Source of the DNA: Luteolibacter rhizosphaerae
GTDB taxonomy: Bacteria > Verrucomicrobiota > Verrucomicrobiia > Verrucomicrobiales > Akkermansiaceae
Reading direction: 5' to 3'
Assembly (NCBI RefSeq): GCF_025950095.1
Contig: NZ_JAPDDR010000006.1
Span: 310,001-374,000 of the forward strand
Length of the DNA: 64,000 nt
Shown: one piece after another, positions 7,027-16,600 of the stretch
Numbering within the stretch: the first letter of the stretch is position 1
Layout of the letters: every line of letters starts with the position of its first letter
Program-made: the position numbers and the translations under genes
The notes under the pieces: generated by a model
Told to the model about the DNA's origin: nothing
Database searches by the model: none
What the model saw: only the letters and a program-made list of their open reading frames with translations

Positions 7027-8956
7027 GGCGGATATCGACGAAGAGGCTGCGGACGGGCTCGGGGAAGCCCTCGTCCAGTTGTTGGTTGCGATCGAGAAGG
7101 TTGGTCGCACCGAAGCCCAGCGTGCAGTCGCCGGGCAAGCTGAGTTCGGCCTTGAAGTCCACGCTGGCATAGATGCCCACCCGCTTGCCGATGCTGCTCG
7201 CATTCCGCGAGTCGGCCCAAGTGAAGGAGGGGATCAGCTTCAGCTCCTCATGCACCTGAAGCTTCGAGAAGAGCAGCACCTCATGCTCCGGCGTGCCGAT
7301 GATGTGGATGCCCGGATTGCTGCGGTTCTCCGCATTGATCCAAGCGTATCGCAGTCCTGTCTCGATGCAATCGGTCCACTTGGTGCCGAGTGCCAGCTCG
7401 AAGCCGCGGTGCTCCGCCTCGCCCACATTGCGGAGCTGGAAGAGTCCCGCGCCCCCCGGGGTGAAGGCTACATTGTCCACTCGCTGGATGGCATCATCGA
7501 TCCGTGAGTAGAAGAGCCCCGTCTCCCACTCGAAGCGTCCATCCCATGCCGTGCCACCGATTCCGAAATCGATGTGGTTTGCCGTCTCCGGCTTCAGCGA
7601 TGGGTTCGGGATCGCTTGGCCCAAGCGGTAGGAGTAGCGATCCTTGATCGTTGGGAAGAGGCTCTTCTGTGCCCAGCCGAGATGCGCCTCGATGTCTTCG
7701 GTGATGTCGTGCTTCCACACCACCTGGGGATTCCACGATGAGGTTTTCCCTCCGAAGAGCGGCGTGCCGGTATTTGTGTCCACCGCATCGATCACCTCGC
7801 GCCAGTCGTGGCTCACGCCTGCCGTCAGGCTGCTACCCCAGGCGAAGGAATGCTCCGCTTCGAAGCCGATCGAAGCTGTCTCGTCCTCGAAGGTGAACTT
7901 CGGGTCACCGATGTCCATCTTCTCGTGGTGGTCCCGCTTGTAGTGGAAGGCCGCGGCCAAGCGCGTGTCCTTGATCGAGCGGTTCTCCAGCAGGATCGAG
8001 CCCCCTGCCGTCCAATCGTCGTAGAAGGAGGTGAAGGAAGAGCCGAGATTCTGGCTGGAGTAGCTTGCGTTGTCGAAGGCCTGCAGCGTGTTCTCATGGC
8101 GGTCGTAGTGCAGCGTCGCTTCCAGCTTGGTGTCTTTACCGAGCGAAATACGGGAGAGATAGTAGTAGGTGTCCTTGTCCCACTGCGGCCATTGCCAGAA
8201 GCGGGAACGCACCGTGGGATCGTAGCCCACGTAGGTCGGGTTCCCTTTCTCCCCGCGTTGGATCCAGAATCCCAGCACGTGTTCGTCCTCCGGTGCCGGG
8301 GTCCAAGCGATGCGGCCGGAGGCCCGCCAGTCCTGCCGGTAGGAATTGTCGCGCCGTCCGCCATTCTCGCGTGGTCGCGGCACGAAGTCGTCCGAAAGAC
8401 GGAAGGCCGCCTGTTCCAGATAGGAGAGATCGAATTGCCAATACCACTTCTCCTCCTTGCCACCCGCGCTGATGCCGCCTTCCCAGCCATCGCCGGTGAA
8501 GGTGCCGGCATGCACGCTGCCTTCCAGCTTCTCGGTTGGGCGCCGGGTGTAGACATTCACCAGCCCGCCAAGCGCGTTCGGGCCCGCCAGCACCGGGCTC
8601 AGCCCCTTTGCCACCTCGATCTCCCCCGCAGCGGGCACGCTGAAGCGCCCCAGGTCCGCATAGCCGTCATAGGGGACATACACCGGGATGCAATCGACGA
8701 AGACCGGCACCTGCCGCAGATCGAAGCCGCGGATGGTCACCATGCTCTCGGCGCGTGCGCCCGTCTTCTGCAGGCTTACGCCGGGCAGCAGCGTCAGTGC
8801 TTCGGCCAGATCGCGGCGCTCGAGATCCTCCGCCTCTTCGCTGCTCACGTTCTCGAGCAAGCCGGGCTTCGTCGCCCGCACGATGATTTCGCCCAGTTCG
8901 TCGGACTGCGCAAAGGCCGTCAGCGGAGCAAGGGCGAGGAGGGAAGCAATCTTCAT
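7016..8956 (-). CDS. TonB-dependent outer-membrane receptor
   Basis: 646 residues. The signal peptide MKIASLLALAPLTAFAQS is followed by a plug domain (IIVRATKPG, LTLLPGVSLQKTGARAES, VTIRGFDLRQVPVFVDCIP, GPNALGGLVNVYTRRP) and a 22-strand-type beta-barrel with a terminal aromatic residue in FVDIRHEF. It imports an unknown ligand across the outer membrane using TonB energy. It lies between modE and modA and overlaps the next gene by 11 bp, suggesting a molybdate- or tungstate-related ligand; this is inference. An in-frame ATG at 8977 lies inside the operator palindrome, so ATG 8956 is preferred. Confidence 0.9.
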   Translation of the reverse strand: MKIASLLALAPLTAFAQSDELGEIIVRATKPGLLENVSSEEAEDLERRDLAEALTLLPGVSLQKTGARAESMVTIRGFDLRQVPVFVDCIPVYVPYDGYADLGRFSVPAAGEIEVAKGLSPVLAGPNALGGLVNVYTRRPTEKLEGSVHAGTFTGDGWEGGISAGGKEEKWYWQFDLSYLEQAAFRLSDDFVPRPRENGGRRDNSYRQDWRASGRIAWTPAPEDEHVLGFWIQRGEKGNPTYVGYDPTVRSRFWQWPQWDKDTYYYLSRISLGKDTKLEATLHYDRHENTLQAFDNASYSSQNLGSSFTSFYDDWTAGGSILLENRSIKDTRLAAAFHYKRDHHEKMDIGDPKFTFEDETASIGFEAEHSFAWGSSLTAGVSHDWREVIDAVDTNTGTPLFGGKTSSWNPQVVWKHDITEDIEAHLGWAQKSLFPTIKDRYSYRLGQAIPNPSLKPETANHIDFGIGGTAWDGRFEWETGLFYSRIDDAIQRVDNVAFTPGGAGLFQLRNVGEAEHRGFELALGTKWTDCIETGLRYAWINAENRSNPGIHIIGTPEHEVLLFSKLQVHEELKLIPSFTWADSRNASSIGKRVGIYASVDFKAELSLPGDCTLGFGATNLLDRNQQLDEGFPEPVRSLFVDIRHEF

Positions 8957-8977
8957 GGTGGCGACAGACCGCCACAT

Positions 8978-9004
8978 CCGATATGTTTTTTTAAAGAATA
9001 TCGG
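8978..9004 (-). promoter_or_regulatory. 27-bp palindrome, putative ModE operator
   Basis: Perfect inverted repeat CCGATAT (8978-8984) and ATATCGG (8998-9004) separated by 13 bp of A/T-rich sequence. It sits in the 62-bp gap between modE and the TonB receptor gene, 22 bp before the receptor ATG. The arm-and-spacer layout, with TATA-like inner ends, resembles molybdate-responsive ModE boxes. The T-rich centre is inside the repeat, so it is not a terminator. Confidence 0.55.
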
Positions 9005-9018
9005 GGTGGGTCCCGACC

Positions 9019-9381
9019 CTACACCGATGAATTCGCCTGATCGCTCGCAAGCATCGCGCGCATCTTGTTGAGCGCCGGCAGCGCCGCCTTCTCCGCCGCG
9101 GCCACCGCATCGCGATAAAGCTGCACCGCCGCTGCTCCCGTCTTCGTGAGCTCAGCGCCGCCCTTGTCCTTGCCGCCGCGATGTAGGATCAGCACCGGCT
9201 CGCGGAAGCCTTGGTTCATGTCCCGCACCAGCTTCCACGCCTTCGAGTAAGACATCCCCATCGCATTGGCCGCATCCTGCAGACTGCCGAGATCCCGGAC
9301 CGTCTCCAGCAGCTCCGCCTTACCCGGCCCGAAGCTCAGGTCTCCTTGGAGGTGAAGGCGGATCAAGTGGTTTTCGCGCAT
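9019..9381 (-). CDS. modE: ModE-type winged-helix regulator (DNA-binding domain only)
   Basis: 120 residues that match the N-terminal DNA-binding domain of ModE: FGPGKAELLETVRDLGSLQDAANAMGMSYSKAWKLVRDMNQGF is typical in its parts (GSLQDAANAMGMSY is the helix-turn-helix). The C-terminal molbindin domains that sense molybdate in E. coli ModE are missing, which is also seen in other single-domain ModE proteins. It is the first gene of the mod locus and probably controls it through the palindrome directly downstream. How it would sense the metal is not visible. Confidence 0.8.
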   Translation of the reverse strand: MRENHLIRLHLQGDLSFGPGKAELLETVRDLGSLQDAANAMGMSYSKAWKLVRDMNQGFREPVLILHRGGKDKGGAELTKTGAAAVQLYRDAVAAAEKAALPALNKMRAMLASDQANSSV

Positions 9382-9430
9382 GGCGATCCATGCTGGTCAA
9401 TCCCGGAGCTGTCCGGCAAGAAGATGGTGG

Positions 9431-10483
9431 ATGGAAGATTGGAGCCGGCACCCCTTGAACCAGGACTTCAGCGTGGAGATGAAGCTGGACATGCTGCGCA
9501 CCATGCTGCGCATCCGGCGCTTCGAGCAGGAAGCTTTGAAATACTACACCGCGGGACGGATGGGCGGCTTCCTCATTCTCAGCATCGGTCAGGAGTCGAT
9601 CGCGGCCACGGTTCGCTCCCTGATGGGGCCGCACGACCATGGTCTGAGCGGCGCGCGTGGCTTGGGGCACGCGATCGCAGCGGGAATGGAGATGAATCCC
9701 TGCATGGCCGAATTTTTTGGCAAGGCAAGCGGCTGCTCGCAAGGTAAGGGCGGCTTCGCCGCATTCTATGCCCCGGACAAGAATCACTGGGGCTGCTATC
9801 CCATTGCCGCGGCACACACGCCGCTCGCAGCGGGGCTTGCATTCGCGCTCAAGCAACGCGAGATCCCCGGCGCGGTGGTCTGTTTCCTCGGTGAGGGCTC
9901 GGTCAATCAGGGTGTCTATCACGAGTCATTGAATCTCGCGGGCCTCTTCAGTCTCCCCGTCGTCTATCTGATCGAGAACAATGGCTATGCCATGGGGATT
10001 TCCGTCTCACGGTCCTCGCGGTTCAAGGAATGCCTCGCCCGCCGTGCGGAAGGCTACGATATCGAATGGGACAGGACCGGCGATGGTGATCTCTACGAAC
10101 TCAGAGCCCGGGTTGGGGTCGCGCTTCAAAGGGCGCGAGTGTAATCGCGCCCCACGGTAATCGAGGTCCCCACCTACCGCTACTACGGCTTCACCGTGGC
10201 GGATGCGAACCATAAGAAATACCGCACGCCGGAGGAGGTGGAGTTCATGAAAGAATCGCGTGATCCGATCACGAGATGGAAGGCAACTCTCTTGGCAGAG
10301 GGATGGATCGATAAGGATCGCTTTGAAATCATGGACGCCGCGGCCAAGCTCGAAGCAGCGGCTTCGGTCAGGTTCGCCGACCAAGCCAGTCCTCCCGAGA
10401 TCGTCGATATCATGAAGCACGTCTATTGGGAGACCGACAATCAGACCCCGGCCTCGAAGATCGGACGCCACTTCTTCCACTGA
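9431..10483 (+). pseudogene. Decayed pyruvate dehydrogenase E1 alpha subunit, in-frame stop
   Basis: The frame matches the E1 alpha chain of pyruvate/2-oxoacid dehydrogenases from start to end, but a TAA at 10142-10144 interrupts it; the same frame continues to 10483 with family sequence (VPTYRYYGFTVADANHKK, GRHFFH). Catalytic positions are changed too: the RDHGH-type motif reads RGLGH, GGSMH reads GGFAA, the Mg-binding GDG reads GEG, and the GHS loop reads GFT. No E1 beta or E2 gene is nearby. It is best read as an inactive paralogue. The part before the stop could still make a 237-residue protein with no expected activity. Confidence 0.8.
10131..10152. repeat. Perfect short palindrome at the stop of the E1 alpha pseudogene
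   Basis: GGGCGCGA (10131-10138) and TCGCGCCC (10145-10152) are perfect inverted copies around the 6-nt loop GTGTAA, whose last three bases form the in-frame stop. Flanking protein sequence aligns to the family without a length change, so this looks like substitution rather than insertion. Confidence 0.6.
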
Positions 10484-10496
10484 CCTCGCCCCACGC

Positions 10497-10916
10497 TCAC
10501 CTCAGCGCTAGCCACCCATAGAACACCGTGAAGCTGAAGAACAACAGGGTCAGCAGGTGATACCCCGCCCGCAGCCACCACTTCGTTAGGAAAGGCTCGG
10601 CAGCCATCACCCACTGCAGGCACACCCGCACTCCCCAGAACAGCGCGTTCGCTCCCGCCACCATCCGTGCCAGCCGGCTGTCTCCCGCCAGATCATCCGC
10701 AGCCAGCAGGCTGAATAGCCCTAGTGCCAGGATCGCCGCCGCCGTGTAGATGCCGTAGGTCCAGTACATCTGCCGGTGAAGCTTCGGCAGCAGCGCGAAG
10801 ACCTCCTTCCAATTCAACTGCTGCGGCACCAGTGCCGAGGCGATCAGAATCGAAACCTGCAAGGCGCCCATCGCTTGGATCGCGAGGGGCAGGGGAATCT
10901 CAAAGGGCAAGTTCAT
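10497..10916 (-). CDS. Small multi-pass membrane protein, unknown
   Basis: 139 residues with about four hydrophobic helices (IQAMGALQVSILIASALVP, YGIYTAAAILALGLFSLLA, and two in the C-terminal half). I do not recognise a family. Its ATG at 10916 overlaps the end of the MBOAT-like gene by 17 bp, so the two are almost certainly translated together and may work together in the membrane. Confidence 0.65.
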   Translation of the reverse strand: MNLPFEIPLPLAIQAMGALQVSILIASALVPQQLNWKEVFALLPKLHRQMYWTYGIYTAAAILALGLFSLLAADDLAGDSRLARMVAGANALFWGVRVCLQWVMAAEPFLTKWWLRAGYHLLTLLFFSFTVFYGWLALR

Positions 10917-11793
10917 GGAGAAAATCGAGGAAGGGTAGAATGATCCGCAGCACGAAGGGTGGAGGGAAAAGCAAAGCCACTGTCGCAAGCAGCAGTCCCT
11001 GGGTGAACAGCCAGCCGCGCCAGCCCTTTCCGAGTCCCAGCCGCTTGCCCGCCTTCGAGCGTTCCACCAGGGCTGCACCTCCTTGCAGCAAGAAGAATAG
11101 TAAGGGCCCGCCATAGCCGCCACCCGCAGGCACCGTGATTGCCAGTTCGTGGATCGAGCCGCTGAAGACAAAGCCTCCCATCAATGCGGTCCTCGCACCG
11201 CTCCTGCGCAGCAGCGGTTGGAAGACCATCCGGTGTGTCAGATCCCGGAAGGCCACATTCCAGTGCCGTCCCCAGAAAGCCGAAACCGAGGTGGCAGCCA
11301 TCGGCCGGTGCATCAGCGGCGGAGCATCGATCCCCCGCGAACGCCAGAAGCAGCTCAACAAATGAAAGCTTCCGAAGTGCAGCGTGAAGATGATTCCCAC
11401 CATCGCGATCCATCCCGCCAGCAGCGGAGCGTCTGCCACTCGTGACAGCCCGAGCAGTCCTATCCCGACCAGGGTCTTCACCGCCGCCGCTAACCACTCG
11501 CTTGGTTCGGGAGGGTGCCGCGGTGTTCCTGTTAGGAAAGCCCGGGCATCCATCCCCGGCCATAGCAGCAGATAGGCGATCCTTCGCCCGCTTGTTGCTT
11601 CCACTCCTCTTGCCCATCGCAAGCTCAGCCCCTTCAGCGCGCAGAACATCGCCACGGCGATCGCCCACATCAGAGCCCAGCGCGGGATCTCCCATGTCAG
11701 CAGCGGCACGCTTTCCACCACGCGGTGATTCCACAACCCGGGCCACTGCGAGAAAAGCCAAATGGAAACTTTCACCGCTTCTTCACTCCGCAT
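10900..11793 (-). CDS. MBOAT/wax synthase-like membrane acyltransferase
   Basis: 297 residues with about eight membrane helices. FWGRHWNVAFRDLTHRMVFQP and GGFVFSGSIHELAITVP resemble the conserved regions of wax synthase-type MBOAT proteins, including the putative active-site His in SGSIHE. Such enzymes transfer acyl groups to alcohols, sugars or sterol-like acceptors in the membrane. The substrate is unknown. It is 40 bp from the divergent gene at 11833 and overlaps the small membrane protein downstream. Confidence 0.65.
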   Translation of the reverse strand: MRSEEAVKVSIWLFSQWPGLWNHRVVESVPLLTWEIPRWALMWAIAVAMFCALKGLSLRWARGVEATSGRRIAYLLLWPGMDARAFLTGTPRHPPEPSEWLAAAVKTLVGIGLLGLSRVADAPLLAGWIAMVGIIFTLHFGSFHLLSCFWRSRGIDAPPLMHRPMAATSVSAFWGRHWNVAFRDLTHRMVFQPLLRRSGARTALMGGFVFSGSIHELAITVPAGGGYGGPLLFFLLQGGAALVERSKAGKRLGLGKGWRGWLFTQGLLLATVALLFPPPFVLRIILPFLDFLHELAL

Positions 11794-11832
11794 CTTCTTT
11801 CCTCCCGACTACCGGCTCATCAGGATGCATTC

Positions 11833-12213
11833 ATGACCCGTCGTGAGGAGAAGATCGGAAAGCGCGCCGTGAAGGCCGGCGTCAAGGCCGTGAAGCGCAA
11901 GCACCACCTGCTCTCGGAAGAGGAACTCCGAGGCCTCAAGGTCCAGATTCTTTCGAATCCCCTGCGGATCACTCTGTTTCTCCTCTCCCTCGGCTGTGGT
12001 GCCTGTGCTGCCCTCGGCTGGCCGAATGATTCGAATGCCACGCAGGGTGCCTTCATCTGCATCGGTATCCTGCTCCTCGTCTTCTCGATTTTCGGCATCC
12101 GCCGCACATTGGGGAGTATCCTCGATGCCATGCCGGCGGATGGCGCGATCGAGTTGGTCGGCAATGTCCTGGGTGGCATCGCAGACCTCGTTGGAGGAGC
12201 GGTCGATCTCTAG
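11833..12213 (+). CDS. Small membrane protein, unknown
   Basis: 126 residues. The first 45 are basic and cytoplasmic-looking (MTRREEKIGKRAVKAGVKAV, then KRKHHLLSEEEL), followed by two hydrophobic helices (ITLFLLSLGCGACAALGW and GAFICIGILLLVFSIFGI) and a Gly-rich amphipathic tail ending LGGIADLVGGAVDL. I do not recognise the family. The ATG at 11833 starts the basic region; an upstream in-frame ATG at 11725 lies inside the divergent gene and is less likely. Confidence 0.6.
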   Translation: MTRREEKIGKRAVKAGVKAVKRKHHLLSEEELRGLKVQILSNPLRITLFLLSLGCGACAALGWPNDSNATQGAFICIGILLLVFSIFGIRRTLGSILDAMPADGAIELVGNVLGGIADLVGGAVDL

Positions 12214-12291
12214 GTCCCGAGCTCTTCCGCGGTTGAATTTCCCGCCCAATCTGGAATGGCCCCGAGGCCGATCCCTTGCTAAAAGCCTCCA

Positions 12292-13518
12292 ATGAATCCC
12301 GCCCGATACCTCTGCCGCGCGGTCTTGGTCTTCACTCTTCTGCTGCTCTCACCGCTTCATGCCGAATCGGTGGAAGCGGAAAAGCCCGCGTCCGCCGCTC
12401 CGGCGAAGCAGGAGCAGTATCTGCCCGGCGTCGCCCTCAGCCAAGGCATCACGGAGATTACTGGCGTTGCCATTTCGCCTCTGCTCGGCGTCAGCTCCGT
12501 CGGTGCCTGGCGCTACTGGCATAGCCCTGCGGAGGTCCGTTCCGCTCTGCCATGGTTTTGCCAGCCATGGGCTTGGGGCACCGGATTCGTGCTGCTCGGC
12601 CTCTGTTTCCTGAAGGACTCGCTCGGCACCGCCGTTCCCGGCGTGCTCAAGAAGCCCTTCGATATGGTCGAGCTGTTCGAGAACAAGCTCAGCGCCACCG
12701 TCGCCAGTGCCTCCTTTGTCCCCGTCGTCGCCACCCAGATGGCAGAGCATTTCAAGGCGGAGCACCCCGAGGTGGTCGTCCCTACGGCTGCCCTCATCGG
12801 CGCCTCCTTCGCCGGTATCGATGTTCTGTGGCTCTTCGTTCCGCTGTCCATCCTCGCCTTCCTCCTCGTCTGGATCTGCAGCCACGCGATCAACGTGCTG
12901 ATCATCCTTTCGCCCTTCTCTACCGTCGATGCCGTCTTGAAGGTGGCTCGAGCCTCGCTCCTCGCCTCGGTCGGATTGGTCTATGCTATTGCCCCATGGC
13001 TCGCCGCTGCGCTCTGCCTTGTGATCATCGCCATTGCCGCGTGGCTCGCTCCCTCGGCACTGCGCCTCGCCATCTTCGGCGCCCGCTTCTCGGCGGACAT
13101 CCTTCTCCCTTGGCGTGGCAAACGCCGCGCGACTCCCGAAGCGCCACATGCCTTCACTCTCGGCAGCCTCGGTGGCCTGCCCGCCCGCACCGGTGGCCGC
13201 CTCATCGTGTTGGAGGATGGCAGCACCGTCTTCCGCTACCGCCGCTGGTGCATCCTGGATGAACGCAGCGTCTCGCTCCCCGAGGGCAGCCGGGTGGTGG
13301 CAAAGGGAATTTTGTCGCCCTCCTTGGTCCATCGCCACGACGACACCACCGAGAGGGAGATGCTCCTCTTCCTCCCGCGCTATCGCGGTCACGAGGACGC
13401 CATCGCCGGTCACATGAAATGCCACGGCGTCCGCGATCACGCCCTCACCCGCGGCTTCGCGGCCGTGAAGGCGTGGCTCAAGGAGATTCTCCGCCGCGGG
13501 AAGGCGATTTCGGCCTGA
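12292..13518 (+). CDS. Conserved membrane protein with signal peptide, unknown
   Basis: 408 residues. A signal peptide (cleavage near PLHAES) is followed by a short exported segment, about six membrane helices, and a C-terminal soluble domain of some 130 residues rich in Arg and His (LGGLPARTGGRLIVLEDGS, RYRRWCILDERSVSLPEG). I do not recognise a family. A secretion signal before a multi-pass membrane region is uncommon but seen in this phylum. The gene stands alone, 78 bp after the small membrane protein gene. Confidence 0.65.
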   Translation: MNPARYLCRAVLVFTLLLLSPLHAESVEAEKPASAAPAKQEQYLPGVALSQGITEITGVAISPLLGVSSVGAWRYWHSPAEVRSALPWFCQPWAWGTGFVLLGLCFLKDSLGTAVPGVLKKPFDMVELFENKLSATVASASFVPVVATQMAEHFKAEHPEVVVPTAALIGASFAGIDVLWLFVPLSILAFLLVWICSHAINVLIILSPFSTVDAVLKVARASLLASVGLVYAIAPWLAAALCLVIIAIAAWLAPSALRLAIFGARFSADILLPWRGKRRATPEAPHAFTLGSLGGLPARTGGRLIVLEDGSTVFRYRRWCILDERSVSLPEGSRVVAKGILSPSLVHRHDDTTEREMLLFLPRYRGHEDAIAGHMKCHGVRDHALTRGFAAVKAWLKEILRRGKAISA

Positions 13519-13592
13519 CCGGGTGGAAATGCTGTCGGACAAATTTGCGTGATTCTGAAATACGTTTCGCTGGCAGAACGTTTTCGCCGCCG

Positions 13593-13631
13593 AACCCGGC
13601 GCGCACCCCCAAGGTCGGCTTTTGCCGGGTT
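13593..13631 (+). promoter_or_regulatory. Inverted repeat in the leader of the beta-strand repeat protein
   Basis: AACCCGGC (13593-13600) and GCCGGGTT (13624-13631) can pair in the leader RNA, 22 nt before the ATG at 13654. The 135-bp gap contains no other clear signal; the AT-richer part at 13540-13590 probably holds the promoter. Confidence 0.25.
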
Positions 13632-13653
13632 TGAACCCAACCCGTTGAAATCC

Positions 13654-16600
13654 ATGACCCGTCGTCAAACCCTGCTTGCTCTGGCCGCCGCCACTTCGTT
13701 CCACGCCACCCCCGCTTTCGCCATTTCCCATTACTGGGACGGCACCGATGCCACCGCCGATGCCGACGGCGGCTCCGGAACTTGGGAGACAGCCACCCCC
13801 ATGAATTGGGATAGCGCCGCGACCGCAGGCACGGCCATCGCATGGCCCGGCGCCGGCACGGACAATGACGCAGTCTTCGCCGGATCCGCAGGCACGGTTG
13901 CTATCGCCGCCGCAGGTGTCACTGCAAATGACCTCGCCTTCCAGACCACCAGCTACGCCGTGACGGGTGGTGCCCTCACGCTGAACAACACGGGCAATAA
14001 CACGATCTCGATCCTGAGCGGCCTCACCGCCTCCATCTCGGCACCTATCACCGCCACCTCGGGTGCTGTCACCATTGCAGGGCCGGGCACGCTTAATCTC
14101 AGCGGCGACTACACGGGCACGGGACGGAACTTCACCGTCTCCGGAGCCACGCTGAATCTTTCCTCGCCCGCCTTCGCCATCAAGAAGTTCATCGTCGGCG
14201 CGGGCGTGGGTTCTGCCCCTGCCACCTTGAATCTCACGAGCGGCACGGTCACCACCACCGGCGACTATGTCGGTGTGGGCGATGGCATCAATGGCACCAT
14301 GAATGTTCAAGGTGGGTCGCTTGTGCTGGCCACCGGAGCCACCGCGCTTTTCCTCGGCACGAACGCCAATACCACCGGCACGCTCAATATCACTTCCGGC
14401 AGCGTGACGGTGAATGCCGGGCCGCTCCAGATCGGCTCGGGCTACAACGGTACTCAGACCACCAATTCCACCGGCATCCTGAGCATCTCCGGCACCGGCA
14501 CCTACAGCCACAATAGCGGCAGCCCGGTGAAGCTCACCAATGTTGTCGACCAGGCCGGCACCGTGAACCTGCTCACAGGCGGAACTTTCAACATCAACGG
14601 CCAGGCGATCACCAAGGGTGGTGGCAATGCCACCTTCAACTTCGACGGTGGCACCTTGCGCTCGACCGCGGGCACCGGAAACTACTTCACCGGCGGCCTG
14701 AATCCGGTGATCAACGCGGGCGGGGCGAACATCGACACCAACGGCTTCAACGCCACCATCTCGACCAATCTCATCGCGGGCACTGGCAACGGCGGATTGG
14801 TAAAAAAAGGCAATGGCTTCCTTGGTCTGGGGGGCGCAAACACTTTCAGCGGCGACGTCCTCGTCCAAGGTGGTCAACTCATCGCGAATGCCGTGAGTGC
14901 GATCCCACATCCGGAGAAGGTTCAGGTCTCTACCGGCGCCGGCTACGGAGTGCGCCTCACCGGCACCGCCCTCACCGAGGCCGAGGTCGTCAGCTTGATG
15001 GATGCGGCGGACTTCTCGATCGGAACCTTCTTCGCGGTCGATACCGGTGGCGGCAATACCACTCTCACCACCAACGCCGGAACTCTCACGAATCAGGGCA
15101 ACGCCATCGGTTTGGCGAAGGTGGGTGGAAACTCGCTCATCCTCGACCTCGCGGGCCAGACCTTCACCGGCGGCATCTCCGTGGCGGGTGGACCCTTGGT
15201 GCTCGATACAACGGGCAGCAAAACATATCCCGGCACCATCACGGGTAACCAGACCCTGAACATCCAGGGAGCAGGCAATCTCACTCTCACCGGCACCGCG
15301 AATATCGGCCAGTTCAACAAATTCGGCACCGGCATCTTCACGGTGGCGGATGGCGCGCTCACCCTCGCGGCCAACCAGAACTTCTTCGTCCATGATGGAC
15401 TCTTCCAGCAGACAGGCGGCAGCGTGAATAGCGGGGCCTACACGGTCATCGGCCGCACTGCCGGACAGACCGGGGAATACGCCATCAGCGGCGGCACGCT
15501 CAATGCCAGCGGCACCGCCGGGGTGCAGCGGAATGCGGTGATCGCCGAGCAGGGCAGCACCGGTATCCTCACCATCAACGGCGGCACCGTGAATGCCACG
15601 AACAGCACCGCGGGCAGCAATATCGGCGGCTTCTTCTACGGCATCATCATGGCGGCTACAGCGGCCGACAATGCGACCCTGAATCTCAACGGCGGCACCC
15701 TTCTTCTCAGCCGTGTCGGCACGACCTTCACGCCGGGCACCTCCACCTTCAACTTCAACGGCGGCACCCTGAAGGCGAACAACGGCTTCCTGAACTTCAT
15801 GCAGGGTCTCACCCGCGCCAATGTCCGCAATGGCGGCGCGGTGATTGATACGAATGGCAACAGCCTCGTGCTGAACCAAGACCTCAAGCATTCTAACATC
15901 CCGGGTGATGCCGCCGTCGATGGTGGCCTGACCAAGCTCGGTGCCGGACTCCTGGAATTGGGCGGCTTCGATAGCGACTACACCGGCAAGACCACGGTGG
16001 GCGAGGGGACCTTGCTCATGTATTCGCCCACGCTTGCCGATGGCTCGGATCTCAGCATCGCGGCCGGAGCTACCCTGGACCTCCAGACCGGCTCCACCGA
16101 TACCGTTCGCGGCCTGATCATTGCCGGAGTGCCTGCCGCCGTGGGCACCTGGGGCGCCTTGGATTCCTTGGATGCCGACTTTACCACCGGGGCTATCACC
16201 GGCTCCGGCTTGATTGAGGTTACCCAGCTTGCCACCGCCTCGAAGTTCGATACCTGGGCCTCCGCTGCAGGTCTCGCCGGCCCGAATGCACTGCCCTCCG
16301 CCGATCCGGACAAGGATGGCGCGAGCAATCTTCTGGAATTCGCGCTGAAGGGTGACCCGACCGCAGGCGGCAATCCAGGCCTGACCCGCGCGATCATCCA
16401 GGATGTCTCCGCGCCCGCGGGCAATGAGCTCACGCTCGTCGTGGCGGTTCGCGATGGCGCGGTCTTTGCTGCTGGAAGCGGCGGTGCGCAGACCGCCACC
16501 GTGGATGGTATCGTCTACCGGGTGGAGGGATCGCTCGCCTTGGGAAGCTTCGATAGCCCGGTGGCCCATCTCTCTAAGTCGGATACCGCGCCCGGCATGC

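Noticed and set aside
8957-9018. Moco or tungsten-cofactor riboswitch in front of the receptor gene
   Set aside because: The gap is only 62 bp and mostly taken by the palindrome; it is too short for the Moco RNA fold.
9380-10144. Complete short E1-alpha enzyme ending at 10144
   Set aside because: Family sequence continues in the same frame after the stop to 10483, and essential residues are replaced, so this is an interrupted gene.
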